DNA of 64,000 bases from the NCBI RefSeq assembly GCF_003597395.2, contig NC_133778.1, positions 16,082,025-16,146,024 on the forward strand. Reading direction: 5' to 3'. The position numbers were made by a program, and so were the translations under genes. Positions 22,045-34,626 of this stretch are shown in pieces. This stretch comes from Chelonoidis abingdonii. Taxonomy: Eukaryota > Chordata > Testudines > Testudinidae. A model generated the notes under the pieces. That model was not told where the DNA came from. It saw nothing but the letters and a program-made list of their open reading frames with translations, and made no database searches. How positions within the stretch are numbered: position 1 is the stretch's first letter; each line of letters opens with the position of its first letter.

Positions 22045-22284
22045 AGATGGGATCAATCTGGCGGACTTAATGGAGATGCTGAAACCCTCAGACTGCATGT
22101 AGATAATCCCCCGTTTCACAAAGAACTGCTGTCCTTGGAGTGGACGTTCATAGAGCATGAAGACAGACCAACTATCCACGCGAGACAGAGTTACAGCGGC
22201 TAAGCTGACTTTGCAAAATCCCGGCCCCAGTCGCTGCTGCACTCAAAGAGCAGCCCTGGAAGTTTCTGTCCTCAAAAGGATGAT
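22045..22284 (-). pseudogene. CRYG: Gamma-crystallin copy C, exon 2
   Basis: Exon 2 of a lens gamma-crystallin encodes the first beta-gamma domain (two Greek-key motifs). The interval is exactly 240 bp, like exon 2 of gene B. The Greek-key 2 core is readable (MLYERP...[10 protein letters not shown]). A base is missing after the first codons and others later, so the frame breaks several times. The acceptor AG (22285-22286 on the minus strand) is kept and the donor reads GTGC. Exon 3 is missing: the N gap starts directly downstream. It is probably the same locus as copy A seen through a different error pattern. Confidence 0.75.
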
Positions 22285-22636
22285 CTATGTGGAAACAAAT
22301 GGCACAATTTTCGTAACATCCTATTGCGTTATGACCTGACATCCTAGTATTCCGATTTCTCTCCATCACCATGCTAAGCCTAAGTGTCTAGGCCTTGCAT
22401 TTTACTCAATATGATGATAAATTGATTACTCCTGTGACTTCACTGGGATTGATCCTTCAATTTACATGGTGTAGAAAAGAGCACCAGTCAGGTTTCTGTG
22501 TGTTTAAATCCAGGTATTAATTGAAGCATGCTAATTCATCTATCTCCATTCTTGAATTTCCTCTCCTACAGGTATAATTAGGAGATAACTCCTATTAATA
22601 TTCGAGGAGTTAGCGTATTAGTCTGGATTCTGAAAA

Positions 22637-24525
22637 GCAGCAGAGAATCCTGTGGCCCCTTTATAGACTAACAGACATGGAGCATGAAGCTTTCGTGGTG
22701 AATACCCACTTCGTACCGGATGCATGTAGGGAAATTTCCAGGCAGGTATATATCTGCTAGCAAGCAAGCTAGAGATACGAGGTATCGTCCAATCAGGAGG
22801 ATGAGGCCCTGTTCAGCAGCTGAGTGTGAAACCAAGAGAGCAGAACTGCATATCTGATAAATTAGGACAGCACATTCACAGTCTTTGTATCAATCCTTTC
22901 CTGAAGGAAACTACAATGCATTTGGTCACCTCCCAGAAACACCATCCTAGCCACCGTGGATGTAGAGGCTCTCTACTACTACTCCAACCCGGGTAGGATA
23001 CAAAGTAGTACAGGTAACAGTATCCCTGATCGATGCCACAGACAACTGGCTTGCTGGCTCTGTGCCTTTAACTCAACACACAATTTCAAATTTGATGACA
23101 TAATTATATCTCACCAGATCAAGTGGCACTGCTATGGGCACACCCGCATGGCCCCACAATACTGCCAATATTTTATGGCTGACCTGAAACAACGCTTCCT
23201 CAGCTCTCGCCACTCATCCCTTCTCTACCAACGCTTAATTGATGACAATCTTCAATCATCTGGACCCATGGACAGGAGACTACTGAAAAAATTCCACCAC
23301 GACTTCAACAACTCCCCCCACCTCAACCTCAGCCTGGACCATCTACACAGGAGGGTCACTTTCTAGAAACCATGTGCAACATAAGTGATGGTCACATTAA
23401 CACCACCTATATCGAAAAACCTGGATTACCGCTATGCCTACCTTCATGCCTCCAGGTTTCCATCCCGGGCACATCACCCATCCATTGTCTACAGCCAAGC
23501 ACTGAGGTACCAACCGCATCTGCTTCTAACCCCTCAGACAGAACCAACCCTACAAATCTCCACCAAGCACTCCAAAATTACAATACCCGCACAAGAAATA
23601 AGGAAACAGATCAACAGGCCAGACGTGTACCCAGAAGCCTCCTACTGCAAGACAAACCCAGAAAGAAACCAACAGGACCACTGGCCATCCACATACAGCC
23701 CCCAGCTAAAACCCCTCCAACGCATCATCAGGGATCTACAACCCATTCCTGGACAATTGATCCCACACTTTCAGGATCTTGGTTGGCAGGCCAATCCTTG
23801 GCCCACAGACAACCTGCCAACCTGAACGTATTCTCCCAGCAACTGCACACCGCACATAGTACTCTAGCTCAGGAAACCCAATCCATGCAACCAAACCTCG
23901 ATGCCAACTTGCCCACATATCTACACCAGCGAACCATCACAGGACCTAACCAGGTCAGCCACACCATCACCGGTTTCATTCATCTGCACATCCAACCATA
24001 TAATATACGCCATCATATGCCAGCAATTGCCCCTCTGCTTGTCCATCGGCCAAACTGGACAGTCTCTCGGAAAAGGATACATGGACCCACAAATAGATAT
24101 CAGGAAAGGCAATATACAAAAACCTGAGGAGGCACTTTCAACCTCCCTGGCCACACTATAGCAGACTTAAGGTGCCATCCTGCAGCAAAAACTCAGGACC
24201 AGACTTTCAAAGAGAACTGCTTGCAGCTTCAGTTCATCTAAATTTGACCACCATCAGCTCAGGATTGAACAAAGACTGTGAATGGCTGCCAACTACAGAA
24301 GCAGTTTCTCCTCTCTTGGTTTTCACACCTCAGCTGCTAGATAGGGCCTCATCCTCCCTGATTGAACTCACCTCGTTATCTCTAGCTTGCTTGCTATAGC
24401 ATATGTATACTGCCCCTTGGAAATTTCCACTAGATGCATCTAGACGAAGCTGGGTTTCCACCCACGAAAGCTCATGCTCCAAAACGTCTGTAGTCTATTA
24501 AGGTTGCCACAGATTCTCTTGCTCC
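22637..24525 (+). mobile_element. Penelope-like element (PLE) with GIY-YIG endonuclease
   Basis: PLEs encode a reverse transcriptase fused to a GIY-YIG endonuclease. The RT C-terminal part reads MAPQYCQYFMADLKQRF and LDHLHRRVTF at 22956-23366; the linker gives YNPQLKPLQRIIRDLQP-like sequence, and the endonuclease region shows CTSNHIIYAIICQQ and IGQTGQSLGK near 23990-24080. Frameshifts spread these over three frames. The ends are inverted: AGCAGAGAATCCTGTGGC and GGAGCATGAAGCTTTCGTGG at the left, their reverse complements at the right. It lies antisense in intron 1 of the gamma-crystallin copy C. Confidence 0.8.
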
Positions 24526-24544
24526 TTTAATATTAACAACTTAA

Positions 24545-24811
24545 AGGTTGGGTCTACACTTACTGTGGTAAATCCATCTAAGTTGTGCAAGTTTCAGGTA
24601 CATGACTAACGAACTGATTTTGACGCAGTTTAATCCACTCCACAGTGGTTACACTGTGCTTTGTTTTCCTTAAGCTTCTCGGGAATGAGTACACAGATTT
24701 GATGGGAGGAGTGCTCTCCCTAATTTAGCCGTGTCTTCAACAAACCTGCTAAATCAACAGTCACTTCATGATTGCAGCCGTGCCAATCTATCGTAAGTGT
24801 AGACATGCCCT
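24545..24811. mobile_element. hAT-type MITE (left arm, first)
   Basis: Ends AGGTTGGGTCTACACTTAC and GTAAGTGTAGACATGCCCT are inverted repeats. It matches 36045-36319 in the right arm. Confidence 0.65.
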
Positions 24812-25047
24812 ACGGTGATGTCTACAGTTATAGCTCATGTCAGCATGAATATTCCACACCGCTGAGTTAACATAACTTTACAAGACATAAGTGTTTGTGT
24901 GCACAGCATGTCCACCAGAGAAGCTTATTGCTGCTCATGGAGGTGCGTTGCTCCCATGGCATGCGCGTCTCTACCAGACACACTGGCAATGCAAGCAGCC
25001 ATTATTGGTACAAGTGCACTGCTGTAATAACGACATTACCCTAACTC
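24812..25047. mobile_element. hAT-type MITE (left arm, second)
   Basis: It abuts the previous element and starts GGTGATGTCTACAGTTATAG. The far end is diverged near ACATTACCCTAACTCTGG. Right-arm partner: 35813-36044. Confidence 0.55.
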
Positions 25048-25128
25048 TGGTATAACTGAGAGAATCAGGTCCCTGGCATCAGACTGTGCCTACTGAACAA
25101 TCCAATCCAGACAGTGTTTTCTCTCTAC

Positions 25129-25137
25129 CTTTCCCAT
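25129..25137 (-). pseudogene. CRYG: Gamma-crystallin copy C, exon 1 (Met-Gly-Lys)
   Basis: Nine bases, ATG GGA AAG, followed by a GTAGAG-like donor. Gamma-crystallin exon 1 encodes only these three residues, so the match of start, donor and upstream TATA box is diagnostic. It lies 2.8 kb upstream of exon 2 because intron 1 holds the PLE and two MITEs. Confidence 0.7.
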
Positions 25138-25185
25138 CGTAGGTGGATTTCGGCTGCAGCCTGTATTTCCAGCATGGTAACTGCC

Positions 25186-25194
25186 TTTTTTATA
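25186..25194 (-). promoter_or_regulatory. TATA box of gamma-crystallin copy C
   Basis: GTGAGGTATAAAAAAGGCAG on the minus strand, about 50 bp before the ATG. The same block precedes genes A and B. Confidence 0.65.
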
Positions 25195-26264
25195 CCTCAC
25201 ACACCTCAGTGCTAATGTGCACATGTTAACAAAAAAAAGTTTTTTCTCTGTTCATTAGAGCCAACTCTATGACTCTGGCGGTCTCATCTGACTCTTTGTT
25301 TACTAGTGTCATAGGTCTGCTGTAGTGGGGATAACAGGTTTATTCAGTCGTTACCAGTGACCAGTTCTGGCCGTGTGGATCTGTCAGCACACATTTTTTT
25401 ACATAGTACGATAACATAGTTCGGTTAAAGAGAGAAACTCTGCCCGAGTGACATGTAGGAGACTGGATATTGATGCCATCACAATCCTTTCTTATAGAGT
25501 CTCTGCAGTTGCACTGTTATTATGTGAATGCAGGAAGTGGTTACAATAAAGATTGGGAAGAGGGTTCAAATGACACTAGGGAGATAAAACAGAACTGTGT
25601 TATGTCAAAAATCATGTTCAAAAGGGCTTAGGTAACATCACACATGGTTTTAGCCATTCAGTAGATTTGGGAGTCAAAAGCAGTATGAGTCTGGAGTCCT
25701 CCTGAGAGACCAGCATGAGCCATGAGCCGGTATTATTTGCAGTGTTCCATCCCCTACCCGCAGCCACATAGGGCTGTTCTGGATGTCCTCAGGTGTGGTC
25801 ATTCCAAAACACACTCATCACCCACCTTTTGAAAATGGTTGAGCTTTTTACAGATAGCTTGGTAGGCTTCGCAGTCTGTCACGTCTCCATCATGGCTAAG
25901 TGAGAGTAAATAATTCGAGAGAATGATAGCTCATTCCCATTTGCCCACTGGTGTGACAATGTTTCACCATGGAGCTGGTCAGTAACCTCATCCAAACTGG
26001 ATCATTCTGCTGAAGTCAGTGTTGAGGCACTTCCCATTTATCTTTTGAAAAGTTGGCACTATGGTTATCTTTCCTGGATTGTGTCAAGGAAGTTTTTTAC
26101 TGCAATAATTGCCGGATGTTACGAAGCAGGATATGAGAGAGACTCACAGATATTGCGAGTTCGTTGGTCTCGTACTCCCTTGTTATTCTCAATCATTCGA
26201 TTCAATTGTCAACATTCAACTAGCTTTGTCTGGAGAGAGTTAACCACACCAGGAGCACATTATG

Positions 26265-27010
26265 CTCTTCGAGTATTGCTCATTATCCATTCCAGTAGTT
26301 GGATGTGCGCGCGCCGCGTGCATGTTCGATCGGAAGACTTTTACCCTAGCAACCACTCGGTGGGTCCGCAGGTGCGCCCCCTGGATTTGGCACCACTTAT
26401 TGTGCCGGATTATTATTACCCCTGACGACGGTGGGTCGGCTAGGGGCCCCTGGAGTGCCGCACACTATGGTGCCGATATATACCCCTGCACGACCAGCCG
26501 CTTTCATTCCTTCTGCCGGCTACTCCGCAGTGGGAGAAGGAGGGTGATGGATGGATATGGAGCACAATCTCGAAGACATTCCATGAAGTTGGAGTAACCG
26601 TTTTTCTTGAGTTGATTGCTCATATCCATTCCAGTTAGTGTTCCCCAGCCCTTATTATAGCCGTGGGCGGATGAGATAACTGCAAATTGCAAAGCGCTGA
26701 CCAGAGGGCTGCGCATCCCTTGACTGTTAAGACCAGAGCCATATGCAAGCAAGGTTGGACCAAGGACGCAGGAGCTGCCGAGAGATCTCGTGTGGGTAGG
26801 GGGTGCTACATGAGTCAGCAGGGTTGGCAGACGAGAGTTCTCAGGTAGCCCTGGGGCGGTAGAATGGCCATAGTGATGTGGCTTGGGGAAAGTGAGCCAA
26901 ATCATAACAGTGGGTGTGCACGTTATCACCTGAGATGGATCCTAGTTGTCTGAGAGGAAACGGTTAGGCCTTTCCTCCGGTCTGCCTAGCCCGTCCAGTT
27001 GGGATGTCAG
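26265..27010 (-). mobile_element. DIRS-3, 3' end with recombinase remnant (left arm)
   Basis: It begins TCTTCGAGTATTGCTCAT and contains GTGCGCGCGCCGCGTGCATG and a TATATACCCCTGC block like the DIRS-1 left end, with an apparent partial doubling near 26355-26470. Sequence from 26640 on matches the DIRS-1 recombinase end (GTGATGTGGCTTGGGGAAA, GAGAGGAAACGGTTAGGCCT). Frames are broken. Confidence 0.7.
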
Positions 27011-28030
27011 GAATGTTTTGTCTTACTTGGTGTGTCGGGGTGTCGGGTGGGTGGTGGGTGTGGTTCAGTGCGAGCAAGGAAGTCGAGGGCGTGTGAGGGG
27101 ACCCTGCCAAAAAACTTAGCTTTTGTTTGCACAAAATTAATGGGATAGAAGAAAATAGCTGAACTGATCAGTCAAGAGGTCTGTTACTTTACCCCAATGT
27201 CTGTAATCAACCAAGTGCTCTCAATAGGTTTCGAGGCTTGTTAGAGTTTTGTAAATTAGTATTAAGCATCAGTTACAGTTGTGCCACTTTGCAGAGCAGT
27301 AGTAAGAAATGACATCCATACGACTTTTGCTTCTCACAGGTCATTAGAAAATGAGCAATACTTATATATGTCAGTGTTAGGGGCGTATTAACTTTAGTCC
27401 CATTTAGCTATGGTGTGTGGGCCTAAATTGTCTCTCATCACATAGATTCGAGTGATTACGTTCTATCGCTAAATTAGCCACTAGCAAAATGGTGCAAAGA
27501 GGGGTTCTTAAATCCTGAGCATGTAAACCTCGCTTTAACGTTGCAGTGAGGGCAGCTCTTGATCTAGATGAAAGTAGTTATATTACACACATACTTCCCT
27601 CCAACTATTGTCACTTGTGAGAAAAACTCGTCTCTCTCCTTTGAAGTTATACTTTTAATTACCAATCTCCCTCCACCAGGGGATTCATGCGGTGGTATAA
27701 AACAAGTGCGCGAGGAGGGGCAGGTATAGCGTGATGTCCTTGTTCAGTAGGAAAGTGTTCTTGTGATTACTGCAACGACACGAGGTATCACTCACTCCAA
27801 GTATTGCCAGCTGAGAAAGTGTATCTTCTCTCTTTGAATAACGTTTATACCCATCCCTCTGCCCCCGGTTCATTGTCGATCTATAGGCCAATTGAGCACA
27901 AACAGATGGGCAACCCAGGGTCAACCACCTAAGGAAACAAAGAGGCTGGCTATTTATGTTTATTTATAACATTGGCAGTTTATATGAACCAAGTTTGTGG
28001 GGAACTCGCGGGCAAGAGGAGCGCTAGAGG
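27011..28030. other. Unclassified, low-quality looking DNA
   Basis: No gene or repeat recognised. A GT-rich patch (27030-27080) and many short broken frames are present. Confidence 0.5.
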
Positions 28031-28689
28031 AGAGTTCTGGCTTTAATTCTTCATGGGGCCAGGACAGTGTTGAGGTCTTGCCCTCCAAGCAACCCTTTGG
28101 ACACAGCAGACTTCCACAGCCCAGGACCATGGCCTTCGGCGCCTATATCCCATGAGGGGACCCATCCATTTGCTGCAATCATCTGGGGCTGTTGGTGGAG
28201 GATTCAAAATGGTGATCCAGGGACTTTCCCCCTTGATGGTTCTAGGTGCTGTTTTCGAGGCAAAACAGGACTGGGCAGATAACATGCCCTGCAAAGGACA
28301 CTAGGGCTGCTTTGCCACTCCCGGGGCCTTTACATGCTGGTGCCCAAAGAAATGGTTCAAAACCGACAGAAAACCAACAGGATTGTCATAGTTCCAGGCT
28401 GATCAGAAGCCCTTCCGCAAAGAAGGAAGGGCTTAAATGTTCAATTAGGCCAAACCACCAGCCTCCTTGGCCACGTCAAGGCTGTACCTACCACCAAGGC
28501 AGTACAACATTTTGAGGTAACTCGAAGGAGCGACCGCCTCCCCAGCCTGCGATCCTAAATCAACCACCCCTTTTTATTTTCCAACCATTATTGCCCTACC
28601 ACCCTGCTGGGTTCTATTTAACATGAGACCGTTGTGCGGCTCAAGGGCCCACGTTTTGCAGGGAGGTATACCCTTCCAATTCAAACAAC

Positions 28690-30170
28690 AACGGCCTCCC
28701 ATGTTCGCTAGTCAACTAGACGGGAGCTGGTGATCAATTGGGCCCTGTCAGGATTCTTTGGTATCCCAGCGATGCCCTTGCACCTGGAAGCGTCGGCATT
28801 CCCCCCGGGGCATCCAGACCGCGCTGCAGATTGCCTCAGCCAGTCCCTATACAATATCTCTCCCACAAAGTGGTCGCCTTTCCAACTTAGGAGGTACACC
28901 CAGGATGCTTCATTCCAAAGAGTAGGGGGAGCTTCTGAGTGGACCTATTTCACCACCAGGAAAGAAGAAAAATATCACTGTTTGCTCGTCAGCAAGGTCT
29001 GCGACAGGCAGCTCGCTATCCGGATGCCTGTCCCCCCTTGTCGTTGGTCAGGCGACCTGAGTGTGGGAGGCCTTGCTTGCCTCCCCCCATGATTGCAAGG
29101 TCCTCTTGAAAAGCAGAGGGATAAGGGCTCTTAGTCATTGTGATCGCCCTGGCTTGGCTGCGGCTGCAATTGCTTTCAGCATTGCTGATGGACTGAGGGG
29201 TGGCAGCCCCAGACACTTCCCCCAAACCACCCAGACCTGCCCCTGTTCAGGATCCTGTAGATGGATTCCTGCACCCTGAACCTTGGGGGCCTTCTCTCCA
29301 CACACAAATGGGTGCTTGCATGGTTAAATCCGCGAGCGGCAAGGCATGCTCTGAGGCGTTTCAAGTGACGCCGGCATTTGGGAAAGCGAAACCCACTCTA
29401 CCAGATGAGTACCTGGGGAAAGTGGAAGGGCTTCTCCTGCTCGGACATTGGAGCAGATTACTCCTCTGATCCCATTATCTCTTACATCATCCCTAGAATT
29501 GCCTGCTTCACTTAAAGCATTTAAAAGCCTTGGTTTATTCATCGTCTAAGGTACAACTTATAGGCATATCAGCGTGCCAGGAGATTGGTATTCTCCTATG
29601 GGATGACGATTCAAGGTTCCTGAAGGCTTTGAGAGGCTTTCCTGGCAGGTTCAGGAGACTTCAAACTGCCCCAGGAAGTGGGAATCTTCTCTTACCCTTA
29701 AGTTCCCTCTCTGTAGGACTTTCACGGGGGCCCTCTTCTTGCGGCCTCTGGCTTCCTTTGCTTCCCTTTTTCACACCTTTTCATAGAGGTGGCATTCCTT
29801 GTAGGCTCATTGAAGATTGGAGGAGGGCGAGTCTCCCGAGATGTGGAGGCCCCCTGTACCATTGCTTGTTCTACAAGGGGACTCCGACCGTCCAACACGC
29901 ACATCCCTCCGCATCCGGCCGTCCAGCGCAAAAGTGGTGCTTATCGCATTCACCATTGTCAACCAGAGATAGTCCTTCTTCCCAGTGTGTCTGTGCTCCC
30001 CAAGAAGACCCCCGTGGTGTATAACAGGGAAGGTGCGCGTCTGCAACAATTCCGCAACTCTACTCCCAACTCTCTCATTGCAGTAGCTGATAGGGGATGG
30101 AAGGGCCTTCCCAGCTTCGTTCTTCTTCAGGGATTTTCGTCCTGGTCAATATGAACTAGCACCTGACATC
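28690..30170 (+). pseudogene. Divergent DIRS-like RNase H/connection and tyrosine recombinase
   Basis: On the plus strand several frames line up with DIRS pol in order. AFPPGHPDRAADCLSQSLYN followed by SPTKWS (28790-28880) parallels the ..SDRLSRSF..HEWS.. segment of DIRS-4. WSGDL and a KVLLKSRG-like piece (29045-29115) parallel the FLLPWG..KVLLKLRR segment. At 29600-29960 RFLKAL, a broken VAFLV and FYKGTP parallel the recombinase core. Similarity to DIRS-1/4 is lower than theirs to each other, so this seems another family. The opposite orientation to all other DIRS copies here is notable. Confidence 0.55.
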
Positions 30171-31589
30171 ATTTACCTTGCTACAAGATGCACCGGCTGT
30201 TGCCTCCCTTCTGATAAGGTGTAGGAAAGATGATTATTTACCTTTTTTGGAGTTTTCGTTTGGTGTTCTCTCTCGAGATGTGCTGTGCTCAGTCGTCCCA
30301 TTCCGCCGAACCCCATCCCCCTTTCCCTCTCTGGGCGGGTTCCAATGCAAGACAGGAAAGGGGAGTGGGAGAGGGGCTGGGACGGCCACCCACTTCATAC
30401 AGCTGTTCGATTTTCCAGAGGCCACCAGAGGCCAGTCCCTCTAGATAACCACGTTGAGGAAAAATTCTCTAGCACTTGGTGAAGGGCCACACGACAACCC
30501 ACGTGGAAATGCCAGGCATCTTGAAACAAATACAAACCCATCTTCGAAAGAAAACAAACAACAGTTATAGAAAGCGTGAGAACCCTCGTCTTTTTCATGC
30601 AGTCAGCCATTGTTACAGTTAACAAGGGACTTGCGAACTTTGCCCATGGAGGCCTGCAGGGATTCCAGATTGTTTTGCTAACTGCCGGGAGCTCTCTGCT
30701 TGCTCGGCTCTCATCCATATTTTCTTAGCTTCGGGACCGGCCACATCGGCGTTTGAGGATAGTGCGCAAAGCATTTCGATGCTGGGAGCCATTTATAAGA
30801 TGCTTGTATGACGAAAGTTCTACAAGGAGAATCTGCCCGAATGCTTTAGAAAGTGTAAGTTCGATTGGGCGGCGCGGCGGCGTGGGGCGCGGTGCGGCGT
30901 GTGTGGGTGGAGGAGCGGAGGTGGCGGAGTTAGTGTGACGTTGGTGTGAGTGGTACTAATGGGGTGAGGTGTCTGGGGGTGGTGGAGCGGGGGAGTGTTG
31001 TGTAGAGAAATTTTGGCACCTTCCATTAAGTGACCCACAGAAGTCTTTTTTGTCTTATTTTCGTCCCGTTGTGAAATTTCTGATCCCCTACATCCAGTCC
31101 ATGCTCAGACTTAGTGCCTCCTTCCCCCATCCTATTTGAAATTGACTCTGTCTGGGTGTGCTGGAAAAGTCATGTAAAGAACCCAGGAGACTGGAAAAGG
31201 CCAACTGGCGGCCACTTCAGACACATTTTAATTTCAGAAAGACTCTGAGTTATTACACTAGTGTTGACATTCTTCCATCCGTGCATTTCCAAAAGAGGTG
31301 AACTAAGAGGGGATTATGAAGAGTCTATAAATGCATTTGGTGGTATAGAGAAGTTAAATAAGGAAGTGTTTATTTACTTCGTCTCCATAAATATAAGAAC
31401 AAGAGGGCCAGCCAAAGTTGGATAATTAATAGTAAGCAGTTTAAAACAAAACACAAGAAAGTATTTTTTTCACATAAAACACACTTCAACCTCTGGAAAA
31501 CTTCCCTTGGGCCAGAGTTGTTTTGGAAGACCCATTGGCTACTATTGAGGGCTTCATAAAAGGAGCTAAGATTAGAATTCATAGAAGTA
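30171..31589. other. Unclassified DNA with a G/T-rich patch
   Basis: No gene recognised. 30868-30990 is G/T-rich low-complexity sequence (GGCGCGGCGGCGTGGGGCGC then GGTGTGAGTGG). The rest is AT-rich with short frames. Confidence 0.5.
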
Positions 31590-31835
31590 AGTCCATCAAT
31601 GGGCCTTTATATTAGCCAGGATGGGCTTAGGAGGGTGTCCGCTAGCCGTCTGCTTTACCAGAAGCTGGGATTGGGTGACAGGGGCATTGATCTACTTATG
31701 ATAACCTGCTCTGCTTCATTCCCCCTTTGTGGCATACCTTGCCATTGGCCCCCAACTGTCAGAGGGGGACAGGATTTACTGGCTTAGGACCTTTGGGTCT
31801 GGACCCCCAGTATGATTGTGCTTTAATTGTTTCGT
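31590..31835 (+). repeat. Dispersed retroposon tail
   Basis: GTGTCCGCTAGCCGTCTGC, CCAGAAGCTGGGATTGGGTG and GGACCTTTGGGTCTGGACCC match, with errors, a very common reptile repeat tail ending in a GACCCAGTATG block. I cannot assign LINE or SINE class with certainty. Confidence 0.6.
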
Positions 31836-32387
31836 TTCCTACTCATGTAACAAGGCCTTTGGCATTCTGCTTGAATAAATTCAGAAGGCGCGGGAAATGG
31901 TTATGCAAGTTTTTTTTGCCATATTGTTGCCAATATTTTGTTATTGGCTTAGTCGCCTTTGCTGATAGGCAGAAACAAATAAATAACCTCGTACCCCCGC
32001 GCAAATATTTAATTGCGGGGATCCAAATTGAACACAAATTTGAGTATAAGCGTGGTAAAGGCAGTGCCTAAACTGGCGGTTGGGCGTTGGCAACTCGCGG
32101 CGGGATCAAACAGAGTTGGGATATAACTGTGCGTTTGCAACCTTATAATGCGCCAAGACTTTTGGGCCTCCCTGAGGAACAAGCCGTTATATTGATAGAG
32201 GGCTGTAATTGGAAAATATTAAAAATGAAAGAGACTTCCATTCTTAGGGATTATGATGATTAAATAATTTTTCAGGGTTCACTGTCAAGTAGGGGAGAAA
32301 TGGGTTGCAACCTGACAACCTTTTTTATTTAAAAGTTGGATTAGGAACGGAATGGCACTGATTATTGTCATAGTTATGGTCATAGAT
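31836..32387. other. Unclassified DNA
   Basis: AT-rich, with a 114-codon plus-strand frame (31727-32071) of no recognisable family. Confidence 0.5.
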
Positions 32388-34230
32388 TCCATTAGATCTC
32401 TAGGGACTGAAGGGGGGACCCCTTCGGGAGGCTCATCGGAGGTCCAAGTCCCCTTTTTGGGCCCCTCCATTGCAGGAACCCAAATACTGGCTTAGACCCA
32501 ATCCCTGGATAGGGAACATTATCTAACCTACTTCTTTAAATATTCTTCCTCAGGAGAGGGACAAATTCCACAACCTTCCTAGGCAATTTATTCCAGTGTT
32601 AAAAACTTACCCTGCGACCAGGTTAGAAACTTCTTTCCTAATGTCCAACTCTAAATCTCCCCTATGACTGCAGTTTTAAAACCCATTGTTTCTTGGTTTC
32701 TATCATTAAAGAGGCTAAGGTGAACAAGTTTCTCCCCTCTTCCTGATCACCACCTTTTTAGATACCTGAAAACTGGCTATCTGTCCCCTCTCCAGTTCTT
32801 TGCTCTTTTCCAAAAACTAAAACAAAACCCAATTCTTGCAGCCTTACCTTCAATAGGTCATTGTTTCCTGTCTAACACCTTTTAAATTCATTTTTCTTGT
32901 TGCTGCTCAATCTGGGAATCCATCTCATTTCTCCCAATCTGTTTCTTGAAATGTGGTGGGCCAATATGGGAACCCAATTTACTCCAGTTGGGCCTAACCC
33001 AAGCGGCAGAGTAGAGCGGAAGAATGACGTCTGCGTGTTCTTTTTTACAACAGCCACCTGTTAACGGGCATCCAGGAAATGTCACGTTGGTGCTGTTTGG
33101 GGGCACCAAATATCGCCGAGCGCGGCATCTGCTGACTCATATTAGCTTTGTTGGTCCGCACTATGACGCCCGTAGATCTCTTTTCTGTCATACTGCCTTC
33201 CTAGACAGGGTCGGCCTTCCCATTCTGGATGTGGTGGAAAACTGTTGTTCCCTTTGCTGAAGTGGAGGCAGGTTTTTGCCATTTGCTGATCCATATATTG
33301 CAGTACTCCATTCTGGTTTACCTTTAGACCATTTCTCCAGGAGTTTGTACCCCACACTTCATTTGAATTATGACCCGTTCCGTGCCAAAGCAAGTTGTCG
33401 GATACCCTCCCAGAGTTTGGGGACATCTGCTCAACTTTGTAATAACCGTCTAACTTTCTATACGCCAGGACATCTAAGTCGGTTGAGAATGAGAGTATTC
33501 AAACAGAGAGGAGCCAGCCCAAAACAAACAGATCCCCTGGGCGGAAACCCCACTTGTTTACCTTCCACAGGGATTGGAAACCGATTAGATAACTGCAGTT
33601 TTGCGCATTTTGGTTATCCGTGCTCAGCTTTTATGCATCCCCCACCCCTATAGTAGCCGCGCATTCTAAATTTGGTTATTTGTGCCTTTTTGTTTCTGCT
33701 ATCTGGCATAATGGATATCATGCGAGATGGTTATCAAATTACCTTACCTAGCGACAGAGGTTTTGGCTGAAGCAGTGTCGAGGGTGAGATAAACAAATAC
33801 TTAATGTCCCATAGCCCGTGCCATACTATACAATTAATTCTGCCCACGCGCTGTATACTGACGCCGAAGCCGACAGGAAACCTGTCTGTTATTGTCCCAC
33901 ATCCGCGTATATTCCACATATATAATAGCGGAATACGGGAAAACAGGATATATGGCTCAGAACTATCACCTATGGGTTTTAGGGAAAAGCCACCCCAACG
34001 GATTGTGGTGTTTCTTTGTAAGGACATACTGACACCTTGTCATTTATGGGCCAGTAATGCATTGGCATGTTGCATCTTGGATATCCCCCCCGTGTAAAAT
34101 CGACCCTGTCCTTACGCTCGCCGGAGACTCGTCTTCCAAGTTGTTTTGGGCGGCAGATGATTCTCTTGTGCTGATAGATAATGGCTAACGATGGAATTAA
34201 GCTGATCCTTTCCCTAGTCCACAAGGTTAT
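32388..34230 (-). repeat. CR1 LINE, 3'-terminal ~1.8 kb
   Basis: It starts with TCATAGATTCCATTAG and continues through the usual reverse-complement CR1 order: CAATTTATTCCAGTGTTAA, TTCTTTCCTAATGTCCAACT, GACTCATATTAGCTTTG, then CCCTCCCAGAGTTTGGGGAC and AGATCCCCTGGGCGGAAACC. Indels are too dense to leave any ORF2 frame. Confidence 0.7.
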
Positions 34231-34475
34231 TATCGCTGTCCCCAGAAGCAGAATGAATACAGCTAACAGCAGTAAATCGAATGGGGGAAGACATTCAACG
34301 AATTGAGAGTTTCCTGGCTTAAAAAGTCAGGTCTGATACTTTTTATTAGTTGAGGGGCCAAATTATAAATTGTTTATAACGGGGTTTAAATTTTGATGCT
34401 TTGCGGGGGCGTCTCATCACAGTGGTTGGGTAGCTGCAGGCATGGCGTTTTGTACCTTATAGGAGGTACTCTCTC

Positions 34476-34626
34476 GGGGTATATATCCGTCACCATAGTG
34501 GTGCCACTCCAGGGGGCGCCCTGCCGACCCACCGAGTGTTGCTAGGGTAAAAGTCTTCCGACGAACATGCACGCGGCGCGCGCACACCTAACTGGAATGG
34601 ATATGAGCAATCACTCGAAGAAGAAT
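34476..34626 (+). mobile_element. DIRS-3 terminus (right arm)
   Basis: GGTATATATCCGTCACCATAG, CTAGGGTAAAAGTCTTCCGA and CTGGAATGGATATGAGCAAT, ending CACTCGAAGAAGAA. It is the inverse of the left-arm DIRS terminus at 26265 and meets the same flank (TAATGTGCTCCTG). Confidence 0.75.

Larger units (their letters stand above)
22041..26600. repeat. Inverted repeat, left arm
   Basis: This arm is the reverse complement of about 34476-38846. In order it holds gamma-crystallin exon 2, a Penelope-like element, two hAT MITEs, exon 1 with TATA box, upstream DNA and a DIRS terminus. The two arms share the same insertion junctions, including the DIRS junction at 26265 and 34626, and differ mainly by scattered single-base indels. 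Confidence 0.85.
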
